Positions 1 through 10,464 of a stretch of DNA of 40,593 nucleotides are shown here, one piece after another (the first letter of the stretch is position 1; each line of letters begins with the position of its first letter). The position numbers were made by a program, and so were the translations under genes. The DNA is from Phaeoceros laevis (taxonomy: Eukaryota > Anthocerotophyta > Anthocerotopsida > Notothyladales): NCBI GenBank assembly GCA_049999765.1, contig JBNGIQ010009323.1:34198-74790 (forward strand), read 5' to 3'. A model generated the notes under the pieces. That model saw only the letters and a list, made by a program, of their open reading frames with translations, was not told the DNA's origin and searched no databases.

Positions 1-306
1 TGTGCAGCAGCTACAGAAGCAATATGGTTGAGAAACTTGCTTGAAGAGATGGGTTTCAAGCAGCATGAGGCGACAACCATATTCAATGATAACCAAGGGA
101 GCATTTTCCTTGCAAAAAATGCTACATTTCACTCAAGGACAAAGCATATTGAAGTCCGACATCACTTCATTCGAGAGAAGGTGGAGTCGAAGGAAATCAA
201 GCTGGAGTATTGTGCAACCGAAGACATGCCAGTAGAAATGATGACGAAAGCTTTGTCTCCTGAAAAGCATACTAGGTTCACTAGAATGCTAGGAGTAGAT
301 GCATGA
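1..306 (+). CDS. Ty1/copia polyprotein, C-terminal end (RNase H), partial
   Basis: This open frame enters from the left edge and stops at a TGA at 304-306. It reads as the C-terminal end of a copia-type Pol polyprotein. The segment ATEAIWLRNLL is followed by DNQGSIFLAKN, HSRTKHIEVRHHFIRE and a DMPVEMMTKAL block, the usual order at the end of copia RNase H, which degrades the RNA strand during reverse transcription of the element. The frame is uninterrupted inside the window, so the element may be fairly young. Integrase, reverse transcriptase and the 5' LTR would lie to the left. A polypurine tract and LTR follow directly. Confidence 0.9.
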   Translation, partial: CAAATEAIWLRNLLEEMGFKQHEATTIFNDNQGSIFLAKNATFHSRTKHIEVRHHFIREKVESKEIKLEYCATEDMPVEMMTKALSPEKHTRFTRMLGVDA

Positions 307-340
307 TAGGATAAACATGCTTTGATGTGCTGAGTGGGAG

Positions 341-574
341 TGTTAGAAGGTACTAGAACACCTTATGTGTCATCACATCATAGCATTAGTTTTGTATTGG
401 GCCACTTGTTAGTTAGGGAGACTTCTAGAATCTTAACTTGAAGTATAAAAAGAGCCTAGCCATGGAATAAAGTGAGTTCCATTGAGTACTCTCACGCTCT
501 CCTGAGCTCCCTTGCAGGAGTTAGCACTCTAGCGCCATCCTGGCCTAGTTGCCACTTTTTTATGACAGTCTACA
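341..574 (+). repeat. 3' LTR of the copia element
   Basis: The purine-rich GAGTGGGAG just before position 341 fits a polypurine tract, and the LTR would start TGTTAG. A TATA box (TATAAAAAG) lies near 446, and an AATAAA-type signal lies near 465. The end at 574 (TCTACA) is inferred from the usual TG..CA ends and from the point where PP2-like coding sequence begins. No target-site duplication can be checked because the left LTR is outside the window. Confidence 0.65.
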
Positions 575-3500
575 CCCTCTCTCTCCTGGAAACTCAAGTT
601 TGCGCCATTTACCGGAGGCTTGAATGAGCATCCCGTCCGCTTTTTCGTGGACACCAGCGACGGGCAGCACCACGTCGTCGATGCCTACCTCAACCCCCCC
701 GCGTGCGGCGAAATCGATGGTGGGGTCGAGCCTGAGGGGGCCGCCCTGAGGAGCAGGATAAATGTTTCCCGGGCCGAAGATGGCTGGTACGAGTATGATG
801 TCGCGGATTTCAGTGTGCCTGCCCCTGCCCATGGCCAGGATGAGCTTCAAGTTGCGTTTGGGATGTGGGAGCACACCGGAAATTGGAAGTGCGGCTTGTA
901 TGTCCACAGTGTTGTGCTGCGTCCACGCCAGGCGCTTTCTTCCTCCACTGGCAGCAGCAGGCCTAGTTTCAGCGAAGCGCACTTGCAGTTGCGGGAGGCT
1001 GCCAGGGAGGTCATGATGATGAGTACCAGCATGAGGGATGATGATCCTCATCTTGTCCGTGACATCCTGTTCGACTATGAGAGTGTGGCGGAGGCAGCCG
1101 AGGAGAGGAAGCAGCTCTCCCGGGCCGTGGACATTTTCAGGGAGGCCCTGGCCCTGGGAAGCAACAGCAGCAGTGCAGGCCTATTATCTGCAGGGGACGA
1201 ATTGAAATGGCAGCAGTGGACCCGGACGAGGGAGGAGGAGATCTGGTACAGGATGGGACGGCTGTTGTTCAAGCTCAGGCGAGGGGATGATGCTACTCTG
1301 ACGGCGGAGGCGCTGGCCCGTCATTTCATGTGCTGCCGGGACATGGGACTGGAGCAGTTGAGTGCGGCGTACGCGCTGGTGGAGGCAGGTGAGGTGGAGG
1401 CAGCCGTGAGGCGAGTGCAGCAGGTGCTGTCTCTGCTGACTGCGCCGCCTGCGGACGAGAGCTCGCCGTGGCCAGCTGGCCCCGAGGTCCATGCCGGCTT
1501 GCTAGCCAGGGCAGGGAACCTGTTACACCTTTGCGGGCACAGGGACGCTGCTCTGGTCACCTTGTCACAGGCAAGGGATGTGTTGACAGCATCCGGCTGC
1601 AGCTTGGACTTCATCACCGACAACCATGCCCAGCAGCCTAGTTATATACTGAGCGAGGATGAGATGTTGGACATCGGTATCAAAAGGGGCTTGTCTGTGC
1701 TGCTTGAAGAGTACGCGAGAAGTGGTGAGGAGGCAGCAGCGGCCCTGGAGCTGGACGCGGCCCTGGATTGGTACCACAAGGCTGCCGATGTGGCGCGCGT
1801 CTTCCCCTCCAAGCACCAGGTGGCTATGTCCCACCTGTCCTACCGGATAGGAGAGTTGCAATACCTGGCGGGGTTTGGATGGAGTCGCTGGAGATGTTGT
1901 CCAACTGTCTGCGGCATACGCTATCAGCGGTCAGTGACACGGCGGACATCAGCCTCTGGCATTTGCTGTCGACGGAAGTCAGGGGCCCCGCAACTCCTTG
2001 GCATTTGACCAAGGTGTGCCGCTTGGTGCACAGGGTGCAAGACCTCCTCGATGGCCAAGCCCAGGTGGGTGATGGCTGGGACCTACTGCAGGACGCGGAC
2101 GTCATCAACAAAATCTCAGTGTCACACGTCCAGGTCGTGTTGGGACAGGCTCTGTGTGCGCTGTCGAAGCCGGAAGGGATCCGGTGGCTGGAAGCTGTCC
2201 GCGATGCTCTACTGCTGGAAATGGAAATGGACGGTGCATCCGGACGGGCCGTAGCGTTAGCCGGAGAGGAGTTCACGATCCACCGGCTGAATCTGTACGA
2301 CCTGCAAAAAGTCCTGGCCCTGGCCTACTCCAAGGTCGCCCACGACAGCAGCAAAGCAGCCCAGATGTACGAGCTGTGCAGGGACATGGCCACCCGTCTG
2401 CACAACCGGCTGTCCATGCAGCTGTACGCAGCCCGGGAGTGGGAGCGGGCTGGTGACGTGCTGTCGGCGCAGGAGGCAATATTGGAGGCTTTGGACTTTG
2501 TCCTTCCACCTGAGCAGGCTGGTAGCGCTTCGGAGGTGATGTCCATGTTGTGGGGCTCAGCTGCAGCAGAGTCATCGCGATGTGCTCTGCTGGCCAGCGC
2601 TGCGGGGATGGTGAGGACACTGTGGCCACGTGAGCAGCAACATGAGCATATGCATGCTAAGCGCAAGGCAGCCCTGGAAGCTGTGTGGGAGCTCTGCTGC
2701 CGGTCGCTGGCCAACAATGTGGACTACTTGAAGCTTAAGAAAGAGCCGATTCTGCAGGGCTTGCTGTTCCTGGTGGACATGTACCAGGAGGACGGGGAGT
2801 GGGCAGCTGCCGAGGGGCTGCTGGACGCTCTGGCACCCCGGTTGAAGGACTTGTACCACAAGGATACGCCCCAGTGGAGAAGCTTCGAGATGCGCCACGC
2901 GCGGGGGTTGAGCCACTCCACGCACTACCTGCAGGCTGCTGGTGTCTTCAAGGACCACGCCTCAGAGTTGGAGGATGCTAGCGCTCCCCATATGCATGGC
3001 CACGCCGATGCAGCGGTCTGGGGGCTCCTGATGGACAGCGCGTACGGCTACCTCCGTGCGGGGCAGTACCTGTCGGCCGAGAAGCACCTCAATCGTCTGG
3101 AATGCATGATCCGGGCCAAGATGTATGGGCAGCCACCCGACAGGCAACACAAGCAACACCACTTGGAGTACAACCGGTGGCTCGCTCGAGTGTGCTTCAC
3201 TCAAGGCCACCTTTGCAAAGAAACCGGCAGATTGGAGCAGGCGGCAATCAGGTTCCACAATGCAGCCTCCATCCAGGAGGGCATAATCGATGACCTGCAA
3301 CGGCAGCACCAAGTTCCGGATGCACAGGATGTGAGGGAGCTGGCTCATATGCTCTGTCTGGAAGCCGAAATCTTGCACCGAAACGATGTGGAGGGTTTGG
3401 AAGCCAAGATTGAGAGGATAGAGAAGCTGTATGCGCATGCAGGCGCGCCTTCCAATTGCGGGATGCTCTGGGCGCTCCTCTCGCTACGGAGAGGTGACCA

Positions 3501-4116
3501 TGTGGGAGCTGCCGAGCGGGCGATCGATGTGTTTGAGAGCCTGGCGGAGCAGCAGGCCGGCCGAGGAGGTGACAACGATGACCATAGCTGGATCGCAGAC
3601 TACCATAGATTAGGCCTAGGCCTGGCGTCGTGCGTTGATTTGCTGGAGAGACTCAACCTAAAATTACTGCAGCGCGAAAGGGCGCTGCTGTGGGCGGAGC
3701 GGGGCAGGATGCGCCTCTTCATGCACCGGGTACAGCGGCAGCAACAACAGCAGGAGGTGGATTCCACGACTAACTACGACTTCGACAGGGACGACGGCAA
3801 AGCCTTGGGCGTGCTGGTCAAGGTGGTGCTGGCCTGCGGACCCAACGTCGCGCTCATCGTCTACGCCTTCTCGGAGGTGGATCACCGGCAGAAGCTCCGC
3901 ATCTACCTCTGGGTCAACTACTCCAAATCCCTGAGCCAGTTGGTTGCTGGGGTGCAGGACTGCGGGGACATGGAGAAGCTGGTGAAACAGGCACGTGATT
4001 CCATCGTCGCCGGGCCGCTGCGCAAAGGAGGAGGGGCAGCAGCTAATGAGTCTGAATGCCCTCGTCAAACTTGGAAAATAAGTTATACCGGTAGTGCCAA
4101 TACTTTGACACCCTAA
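575..4116 (+). pseudogene. PP2-TPR-CHAT multidomain gene, 5'-interrupted, frameshifted and 3'-truncated
   Basis: The first ~110 codons match the C-terminal half of a PP2/Nictaba lectin domain: DGWYEYDVADF, then ELQVAFGMWEHTGNWKCGL and VVLRPR, corresponding to the family's DGWxEIELGEF...GLxxxGIEIRP. About 900 residues of helical TPR-like repeats follow. Near 3680 comes RERALLWAERGRMR, the AERGR motif that typically precedes CHAT domains. GPNVALIVYAF and LRIYLWV then look like the first strands of a CHAT (caspase-like) domain. The frame is lost after LVKQARDSIVAGP, before any catalytic His or Cys. The reading frame changes at a run of four G (1870-1873), where one extra G would restore it; this may be a mutation or an assembly error. 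There is no start codon, because the coding frame runs back to the copia LTR. PP2 domains bind glycans and CHAT domains are proteases, so an immune or stress role is a guess. It was probably once a complete gene. Confidence 0.6.
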
Positions 4117-4363
4117 CCCATATATATCTGTATTTTGATCTGGCCAATCTTTGAACATTGATTTGCTTGGCTTCAAGTATTTGTTATGTAAGGCAGAGGG
4201 GCTTGGACTGCATAGATTGGAAGATGATGAGACCAAACAAGGCATTTTATCTTGAATATCCATGGCGACTCTCAACAAAGCAAGGATTTGACTTTGGTGA
4301 GATTATGTTCTTCAATAAGACAAGCCGCAATTATATAGGTCGAAAAATCGTCTGAAGTACTTT

Positions 4364-4542
4364 CTCTCCTTGGCCCTTGGTACAGAATTAACCTTCTCCT
4401 TGGCCCTTGGTATAGAATCAACCTGTGATGGAAATGTATCCATCCTTCACCCTCGGTCTGACAATCAACCTTCTCCTTGGCCCTTGGTACAAAATCAACG
4501 TGCGATGAAAATGTATCCATCCTTCACCCTCGGTCTGACAGC
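4364..4542. repeat. tandem repeat, about 77 bp unit
   Basis: TTCTCCTTGGCCCTTGGTA recurs at about 4364, 4394 and 4471. The copies at 4394 and 4471 continue through the same ATGTATCCATCCTTCACCC and CTCGGTCTGACA blocks with few changes, giving a 77 bp period. The first copy is a truncated 30 bp unit. I see no gene in 4117-4600. Confidence 0.8.
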
Positions 4543-4599
4543 AGAAAGAAGAATCAAGGTGTAATTAATAAACTTGAATATAATTGTATTTGCATCCAC

Positions 4600-5160
4600 T
4601 ACTCTAAAATGTGAACTCTTCCAAGTTGCAATAAACTTGAATAACCATGTTTGCATCCGACTCCGTTTGCAACTCACTGCGTGAAGGTGACCTCCTCAAA
4701 GCATTCCAAGCTTTTGTAGAAAGACTTCTGTTCTTTCGGGTTTGACCACCAGCAGCTGCAAACGTGCAGGAACTTTTGGTTCCAAGAAAGGGTTCACTGC
4801 GTCCCAAGCTTGAGCAGCAGTGTAACGCGACCAATCCTTAGCCCCTCCGATGCCAAACGCCAAATTGCTAAAACAAACTTTATCCTACCATGCCCATGCT
4901 TGCTATTAGACTTGTCTAGAAACCAGCCCAAGACCAACACCTTGCAAGGGGAAAACAGCAGCCACGAGAGCAATCTTAATATACGACGACTTGTTGCTTG
5001 CTGATGACCCCCAATTCTTGCTGACGGCCTCTTTCCTGGCAACTCTCGGAGACCCAATAATGGCCAGTTGCCCGAGGTGCACGGGTAGGGCGTCTGCAAA
5101 TCCAACTTGGACGTGGATCGGGATTTCTGAGGGTGCTGCTGACACATGAAAAATTGACAT
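4600..5160 (-). pseudogene. decayed coding remnant, family unknown
   Basis: Read on the minus strand, 4860-4770 gives FGIGGAKDWSRYTAAQAWDA. Stepping one frame then gives VPARLQLLVVKPERTEVF before a stop, which looks like once-coding sequence with a frameshift. Upstream on the same strand, 5166-4906 has a second open stretch containing IPIHVQVGFADALPVHLG. I do not recognise a family and see no clear start or splice sites. It could be a broken gene or a piece of a mobile element. From 5160 to 5850 I see nothing recognisable. Confidence 0.25.
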
Positions 5161-5854
5161 CAACACAGAGCCATCCTAGCACAATGGAGATTAAAGGTTA
5201 AACATCCAGTGGGTATGAGTTGTTACCCGCAAAGCACAAGTTATCCCACTCGTGTTGGCTACAACTGACACCAAGGACGTAGTTACCAGGCAACGGAAGG
5301 GGAAAGGTAACATCGTGTTTTATCTGCAACTTTGTGATCTCTTGCCTTGGCGCATGTACATTGCTCTGACGTGAAAGGATTAATGTGCAGGAGCCTGAAC
5401 AATCATGAGGCCCAAGAGCAATGGAAACAGTGCGCAGACAACCCGTCCACAAGAATCCTGCACTTCCATCTTCATGATGATCGTTAGTCATAGAACCATA
5501 ACCGAGAGAACTATGACACCATCAAAGTGTGAGGATTATTCCTGGTATGTCAACAAGGGGATGACATGTCTGCAGTAATAGGCTGACAGCAATGAGAACA
5601 TGACCTCGAAGCTACTTGCTGCACAACTATTCCAGAATCCAATACCACTGAGCAGTGTATGACTGCTGCAAATCAATTGAGGATCTTGGTCCAGCAGAGT
5701 AAAGGTGCTCAAGCATGAGGTGGCAAACATGTAGCAGGCTTCATTTGAGACGAGTATACATGTCACATGTACGCAATCTGTATGACAATGCAGGCTGGCC
5801 ACTCTCTTTTCGTGGATAAAGGGGTATGGCTATGACATCTCTATTGACTGTATC

Positions 5855-6505
5855 CTTCTCGACATATGTGGCAAATGTGGCAGCAACCATGATGCGGCTG
5901 TGTTTGATAGGTGCAGCATGTCAGGCAGATGCGTTCAGGCGTTATAAAAAGTGGGCTACTTGAAGGCAAAACATTGCTGGGAACTGTTTCGTCTATGTGT
6001 ATACGAAATGTGGAAGTTGGGAGACAGAAGGCTTGTACAGGTGATGATGCTGTAAATTTAAGCAGGGCAGGCAGTTGCATTGAAGGATCGAAAAAGAGAA
6101 CTGGTTGATAGTAACGTAGTACTGGACAATTTGTCTCCTAAATATGTATGACGCAGAGTATGGCCAGTTGGAAGATGCTCGCAAAGTATTTTGACAGCCT
6201 GGCAATAAGGAATGCGGTAATCTGGGCTGGTGACGTATTACTGGGAACTTGCCTCGTGAAAATGTATGCAAAATGTGGTCATTTGGAGGATGCACGCAAG
6301 CTGTTTGCATAAGGGATGCAGTAGCATGGAGTGCCGATGGGGCAAAAATGGGCATGCTGAGCACGGGCTCGGTGCCCAGGCCTACACGTTGTGTGCAAAG
6401 ATGGGGCAGGGAGGCCGGCTTATGGCAGACCGTCCGTTTTACGTATGCTTGCCTCCTGAAGGCTTGTCAAGTACTGGAGCTGTGTCCTGCAATGGAATTA
6501 GACTA
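5855..6505 (+). pseudogene. degraded PPR protein remnant
   Basis: Scattered pieces of the land-plant PLS-type pentatricopeptide repeat occur in different frames. Near 5860 is ICGKCGSNHDAAVFDR. Near 6240-6300 is LLGTCLVKMYAKCGHLEDAR, and near 6440-6480 is FTYACLLKACQVLE. The segment near 6160-6210 also reads as a decayed GQLEDA..KVFDSLAIRNAV block. The repeats are separated by stops and frame changes, so no protein can be made. Intact PPR proteins act in organellar RNA editing and processing. A second remnant of the same type lies on the other strand at 13.5-14.4 kb. Confidence 0.6.
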
Positions 6506-6710
6506 AGGCATTCACAATCTCACAGAACTTGGAGTGTCTTGCAAAGAAATTCGGGCATTCAAACGTTCAGAGGATTTGGAATGTCTAAACTCTATAACCG
6601 TCGGGAGAATAGGTTCCACCAGAGACCAGAAGCGCCTTGCGTCAGACGCTGATGGCCTTGGACATGGAAGGTTCTCGGACATCTATTGGGGAACAAGGTT
6701 AGGCACCCGT

Positions 6711-6818
6711 AGCGTTTTTCGACATTTGAGGTGCTGGTAGACACCTTGCCCAGGACTGGCCTTGCTGCCATCGAGGAGGAAAAACATGGGACAACTACCT
6801 GAAGTGTCGAAAAACGCT
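6711..6818. repeat. inverted repeat pair, 14 bp perfect arms
   Basis: AGCGTTTTTCGACA at 6711-6724 is the exact reverse complement of 6805-6818, and similarity extends a few bases further on both sides. The arms are separated by 80 bp. This could be the ends of a small miniature element or a fold-back; no target duplication was identified. Confidence 0.6.
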
Positions 6819-6828
6819 GTAGACCTCA

Positions 6829-6856
6829 TTTTCCTAGCTTGCGCTAGCTAGGAAAA
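6829..6856. repeat. short palindrome, 11 bp stem and 6 bp loop
   Basis: TTTTCCTAGCT (6829-6839) and AGCTAGGAAAA (6846-6856) are perfect inverted copies around TGCGCT. It sits 17 bp beyond the stop codon of the minus-strand methyltransferase, so it would lie in that transcript's 3' UTR. Its function is unknown. Confidence 0.6.
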
Positions 6857-6872
6857 GGAGCTCCATGAGCAA

Positions 6873-7988
6873 CTAGGGAGTGCCTCGCATGATCCAATGC
6901 TGGCCGTCCGCTTCCACCGTGAAGCCGTAGGTGTGCGCAAACAGGTCGACCGCGCGGTGCACTCCACAGTTGTCATATACGGTGAAGTAGTCGTGGCCGA
7001 ACATGACCCCGCCAGGCTTGAGAACGTTGAAGGCGGCGTTGATGTCGTTCCAGGCGGAGTGGAAGTCGTGCCCTGCGTCCACCTCGATGAGGTCCGCCTT
7101 GAGGCCCCAGTCGCAGAACTGGATGAGCGCGGAGGAGGTGGAGTAGGGCACAGGGAGGATGACGTCCTGGAAGCCCTCGGCCATCACATTCTGCAGAAAC
7201 TGGAAGAGCAGCATCAGGTTGGCATTCATCTGCGGGATTTTGAGCTTCCGGACCGTGGGTATGCTGAGGAATCCGGCCCAGCCACGGAAGTCGTCCACGG
7301 CCAGGATGGTGGTCTGCAGACCTAGCCGGGTGGTGAGGTTGGCCATGTGGATGGCGGACGCCCCCAGGAACGCTCCCAGCTCGATCACCACCTCCGGCCG
7401 CACCTCCTTCACCAGCCGCTCAAACACCTTGGTCTTGGAACCCCAGCCCTTGGCGTTGCTGGTCCGCAGGTAGGGCGAGGCCCAGTCCGGCGGGAAGTCC
7501 TCGTAGGGGGAAGTCCCCTCGAAGAACTCGTCGGTGACGAGGGAGCGCACATTGGTCACGGTGTCGTGGCAGGGCGACCTGAAGCGGTAGAAGTCCATGA
7601 CAGGCTTCTCGGCCAGCACTAACTGCTCCGGCTCCAAGCTCAACGGCTCCTTGATGATGCTGCTGCTGCTGCTTCTGGTTCCAGTCTTCACCTTGCTGGC
7701 CTCCTGCGGCCGCCTCGTGGTAGGGTTAACGATGCTGCTCGCCCTCTCCGCGTCCTCCACCAATGAGGTCTCCTTGAGCTGTGTTGCCACTTCCACTTCC
7801 GGCTCAACATCCAGCTTCAGCTTCTCCACATCCCCTCCTCCTCCGCTGCTGCTGACGGAGAAGGTGATGAGAGGAACCGTCAAGACTCCGCACAGGTAGG
7901 CTACCGCCAGGATCCACACTAAATGCACGGCTTGCCCTTTCTTGTTGCCGCCTCCGAAAATCGGCCTCCGAGCAAACATTGTGACCAC
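6873..7988 (-). CDS. membrane-anchored class I SAM-dependent methyltransferase
   Basis: This is an intact, intronless frame of 371 residues. A basic N-terminus (ARRPIFGGGNKKGQ) precedes one hydrophobic segment at about 21-45, so it is probably a type II membrane protein of the secretory pathway with the enzyme domain in the lumen. Residues 50-115 are a low-complexity stem. The catalytic domain follows: VVIELGAFLGAS (about 200-211) is the SAM-binding motif I, and ILAVDDFRGW, ADLIEVDAGHDF and LKPGGVMFGHDY follow in the order of the Methyltransf_24 type. The substrate cannot be read from the sequence. ATG at 7988 is preferred because the anchor follows directly; a second Met lies at codon 4. No neighbour suggests a pathway. 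Confidence 0.8.
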   Translation of the reverse strand: MVTMFARRPIFGGGNKKGQAVHLVWILAVAYLCGVLTVPLITFSVSSSGGGGDVEKLKLDVEPEVEVATQLKETSLVEDAERASSIVNPTTRRPQEASKVKTGTRSSSSSIIKEPLSLEPEQLVLAEKPVMDFYRFRSPCHDTVTNVRSLVTDEFFEGTSPYEDFPPDWASPYLRTSNAKGWGSKTKVFERLVKEVRPEVVIELGAFLGASAIHMANLTTRLGLQTTILAVDDFRGWAGFLSIPTVRKLKIPQMNANLMLLFQFLQNVMAEGFQDVILPVPYSTSSALIQFCDWGLKADLIEVDAGHDFHSAWNDINAAFNVLKPGGVMFGHDYFTVYDNCGVHRAVDLFAHTYGFTVEADGQHWIMRGTP

Positions 7989-8660
7989 AATTTACCCTAT
8001 CAGGTCTTCCAAAACCGCCGCATTGGCTGCCTCCCCCGACCTGCAAATCCAGTGAAGCAAAGTGAGAATGTTTCGACAACATTTGGCCGGATCAGCAAAT
8101 GTTCCAGCACCAAAAAATGGCGAACCAGCACACTGGAGCTACTCAGAACTGCCTGATCAATCGAGCGGAAAAGACAACATCTGAAGTCCGCAGGCCTACC
8201 TAGCTGTTCTTAGCCTTCCGCCGGACACCAGGCAACAGCAACGTCAATTGCGGAGCGCAACATTAGGGACGGAGCGCACCATGAGGCGCAACCTTGAAGT
8301 CCCCAGCAGCAGGTAGCCAGCGAGCCTGCTGTGAGCGAGGAGGCCACTGGACGAGAGCCCTAGGCGATCACGAGACGTGAGGAGTGACAGACATGCTGCT
8401 GGAATTGGGTTAAGATCTCCTGGGTTCGGATAGCGGTTGGGAATGGTCGGTCCTTCCGGATTGCTCTCTAAAAAGTGAGGGCGAAGCGTGAAAGCCAGGC
8501 CAGGAGAACAAGGCTCCTCGCGGCTTCTTGTGCCTCGTTGTCCCCATTATTATTGACTCCCAATATTCACTCCCCAGGCCCAGGCGTAGAAGCGGCCCAA
8601 AGGCAGTGAGTGGGTCTCACCACATGGCATGCATGGGCCAAAAGTCGCAGCGCCTAAAGC
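7989..8660. other. 5' flank of the methyltransferase, no gene seen
   Basis: I see no recognisable coding frame. The part near 7988 should hold the methyltransferase promoter and 5' UTR, but no convincing TATA box was identified. Confidence 0.4.
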
Positions 8661-10286
8661 GACACCACTGTCACACCAGCTTTGCCCGCTGTCCGTACTT
8701 GGGGCCCGCCGGGACGGCTCGGCACCGGCTCCCTCTCACCTCCACCGGATGGGGCTGGCAAGGGCCATGGGCCATGGCTGCCCCCGGCTCCATCCTTAGG
8801 GTTACGGCATGTTTCCTCTCCGGTGACGATAACTCCAACTTGTGGTGTTCTAAAGTTCTCCGGAGTATGGTGCCGCATGCCCATATGGGGTGAGAGCCGG
8901 GGCCGGTGGTCCGGTGGACAAGAAGCTGGTACGGGTGGCGTAAGGTGTGGGTCGTGTGGGAGGATGACGCGAAGTACATAGGCGTCAAAATCTGTGTCGA
9001 TACGTCCTGCTCTAAGAGGAGCCACATGTTTGCGGGGACACATGGTCATCTACCCAATACCAGGTCGGAGCACGTCAGGACCAAAAAAGGTCGAAGCACA
9101 CTAAAAAGTAGTCCCTTGTTTGTTTCCATTTAAGCTGTGCTATTATTCACAAAACAGAAAGGAGTCCCTTGTAAAGTATGTGGAATGTGTTCAGGGGAAT
9201 ATAAAAGAGTCAATTGAAAAAGGCTATGGAAGGGATTCAATCCAAAATTATGGGAGTGAAATTTTTGGTAGTGAAATTTTTTGTGTAGATATTTTGTGGA
9301 GGTTGTGTGGTTCTAATAAGGATCCCCTTTCTCTTATTGCGAGCCCTATCTTTTTTGGATGCATAGGAAAGCAAGAAGTGTGATATTTGTATCCACGTAG
9401 TCAAGAGCAGGCCCTTACGCGAGCCAACTCACCAAGCATGAGAGTTTGAGTATGTTTCTTGCAAATATAACACTAAGCACCTTAAGAGTTTTTAAGTATG
9501 CTTTTGACCTAATCCGGACTCGTGAACGTGAATAAGCCATGATGATAGTAGTGTGAGGTGGGGACATGCAGCGACAATGTGAACGAGACTTCCTTATTTG
9601 GCGCATGCCTTTGAGGTTTTATCACAATTCAAATTTTACTATACAATCCCCGAGGGGCTTTCAAATAGGTAGTAGTAGTAGTAGTAGAAAGGACATGCTT
9701 AGCGGATGCCACATGGGAATCGAGCACGCCGACACATTGGTGGCACACTAGGTGATGTGATGTTCATTTAAGGAGGTTAGACGGTTCCATAGAGTTACTA
9801 GGTGGATTGGTGGACTTGACCTTAAGTCGGTTAGCATAACCTCCCCTACTACTACTACCTTGCAGGGAGGTGCGCCCTGCTCTTCTAGCACCTAGCTAAG
9901 CCAAGCACTAGCTGGGTAGACGACCTATGCAATGCAGTGAGTCGCACCGCTCCATTGTGGTGATTCCACATGGAGTCACTATAGCGCAGCACCTTACTAG
10001 TACTAAGCATGGAAGAGAAGTTTGTTTGTTGAGGCTCGGGGGAAAAAGTTTTAGTCTTTTCATACGTTCTACCGTTTGATTTTTAGATGTGATGTATTTT
10101 TTAGGGTTGGTTTTTGTCATTGCCGAAAATTGAGGGACTTTGTTTCAAATGGGCGGTTGTTACTTTTTCAAATTATAAAAAAAACCTTTTATGTGGAAGA
10201 AGTGACGGATTTTTTAGGGTTGGTTAGAAAGTTTTTGGTGAGCACTGACTACGATGCACAATTGACCTTGACAGCGCCTAGGGACG
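8661..10286. other. non-coding, probably repeat-derived stretch
   Basis: 8670-9090 is GC-rich and carries short open frames on both strands that look like shadows. The character resembles LTR or non-coding TE sequence, but I found no matching ends. 9090-10286 is AT-rich. It contains a short direct repeat near 9250-9282 (AGTGAAATTTTT twice) and an AGT trinucleotide run near 9668-9687. No gene is recognised. Confidence 0.35.
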
Positions 10287-10386
10287 NNNNNNNNNNNNNN
10301 NNNNNNNNNNNNNNNNNNNNNNNNNNNNNNNNNNNNNNNNNNNNNNNNNNNNNNNNNNNNNNNNNNNNNNNNNNNNNNNNNNNNNN
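10287..10386. other. assembly gap of 100 N
   Basis: Exactly 100 N bases, the conventional size for a gap of unknown length. The order and distance of the sequence on either side are set by scaffolding only. Confidence 0.99.
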
Positions 10387-10464
10387 ATTGGGAATGGAAC
10401 TGGAATGGCGGTAGTTATTCATTTGAGGCGCTCCTAGCATTGGTAAACAACCATGATTAGCTGG

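Noticed and set aside
8654-9049. Overlapping open frames in a GC-rich stretch
   Set aside because: Open on both strands at once with Pro/Gly/Ser-rich composition and no motif; probably repeat DNA.
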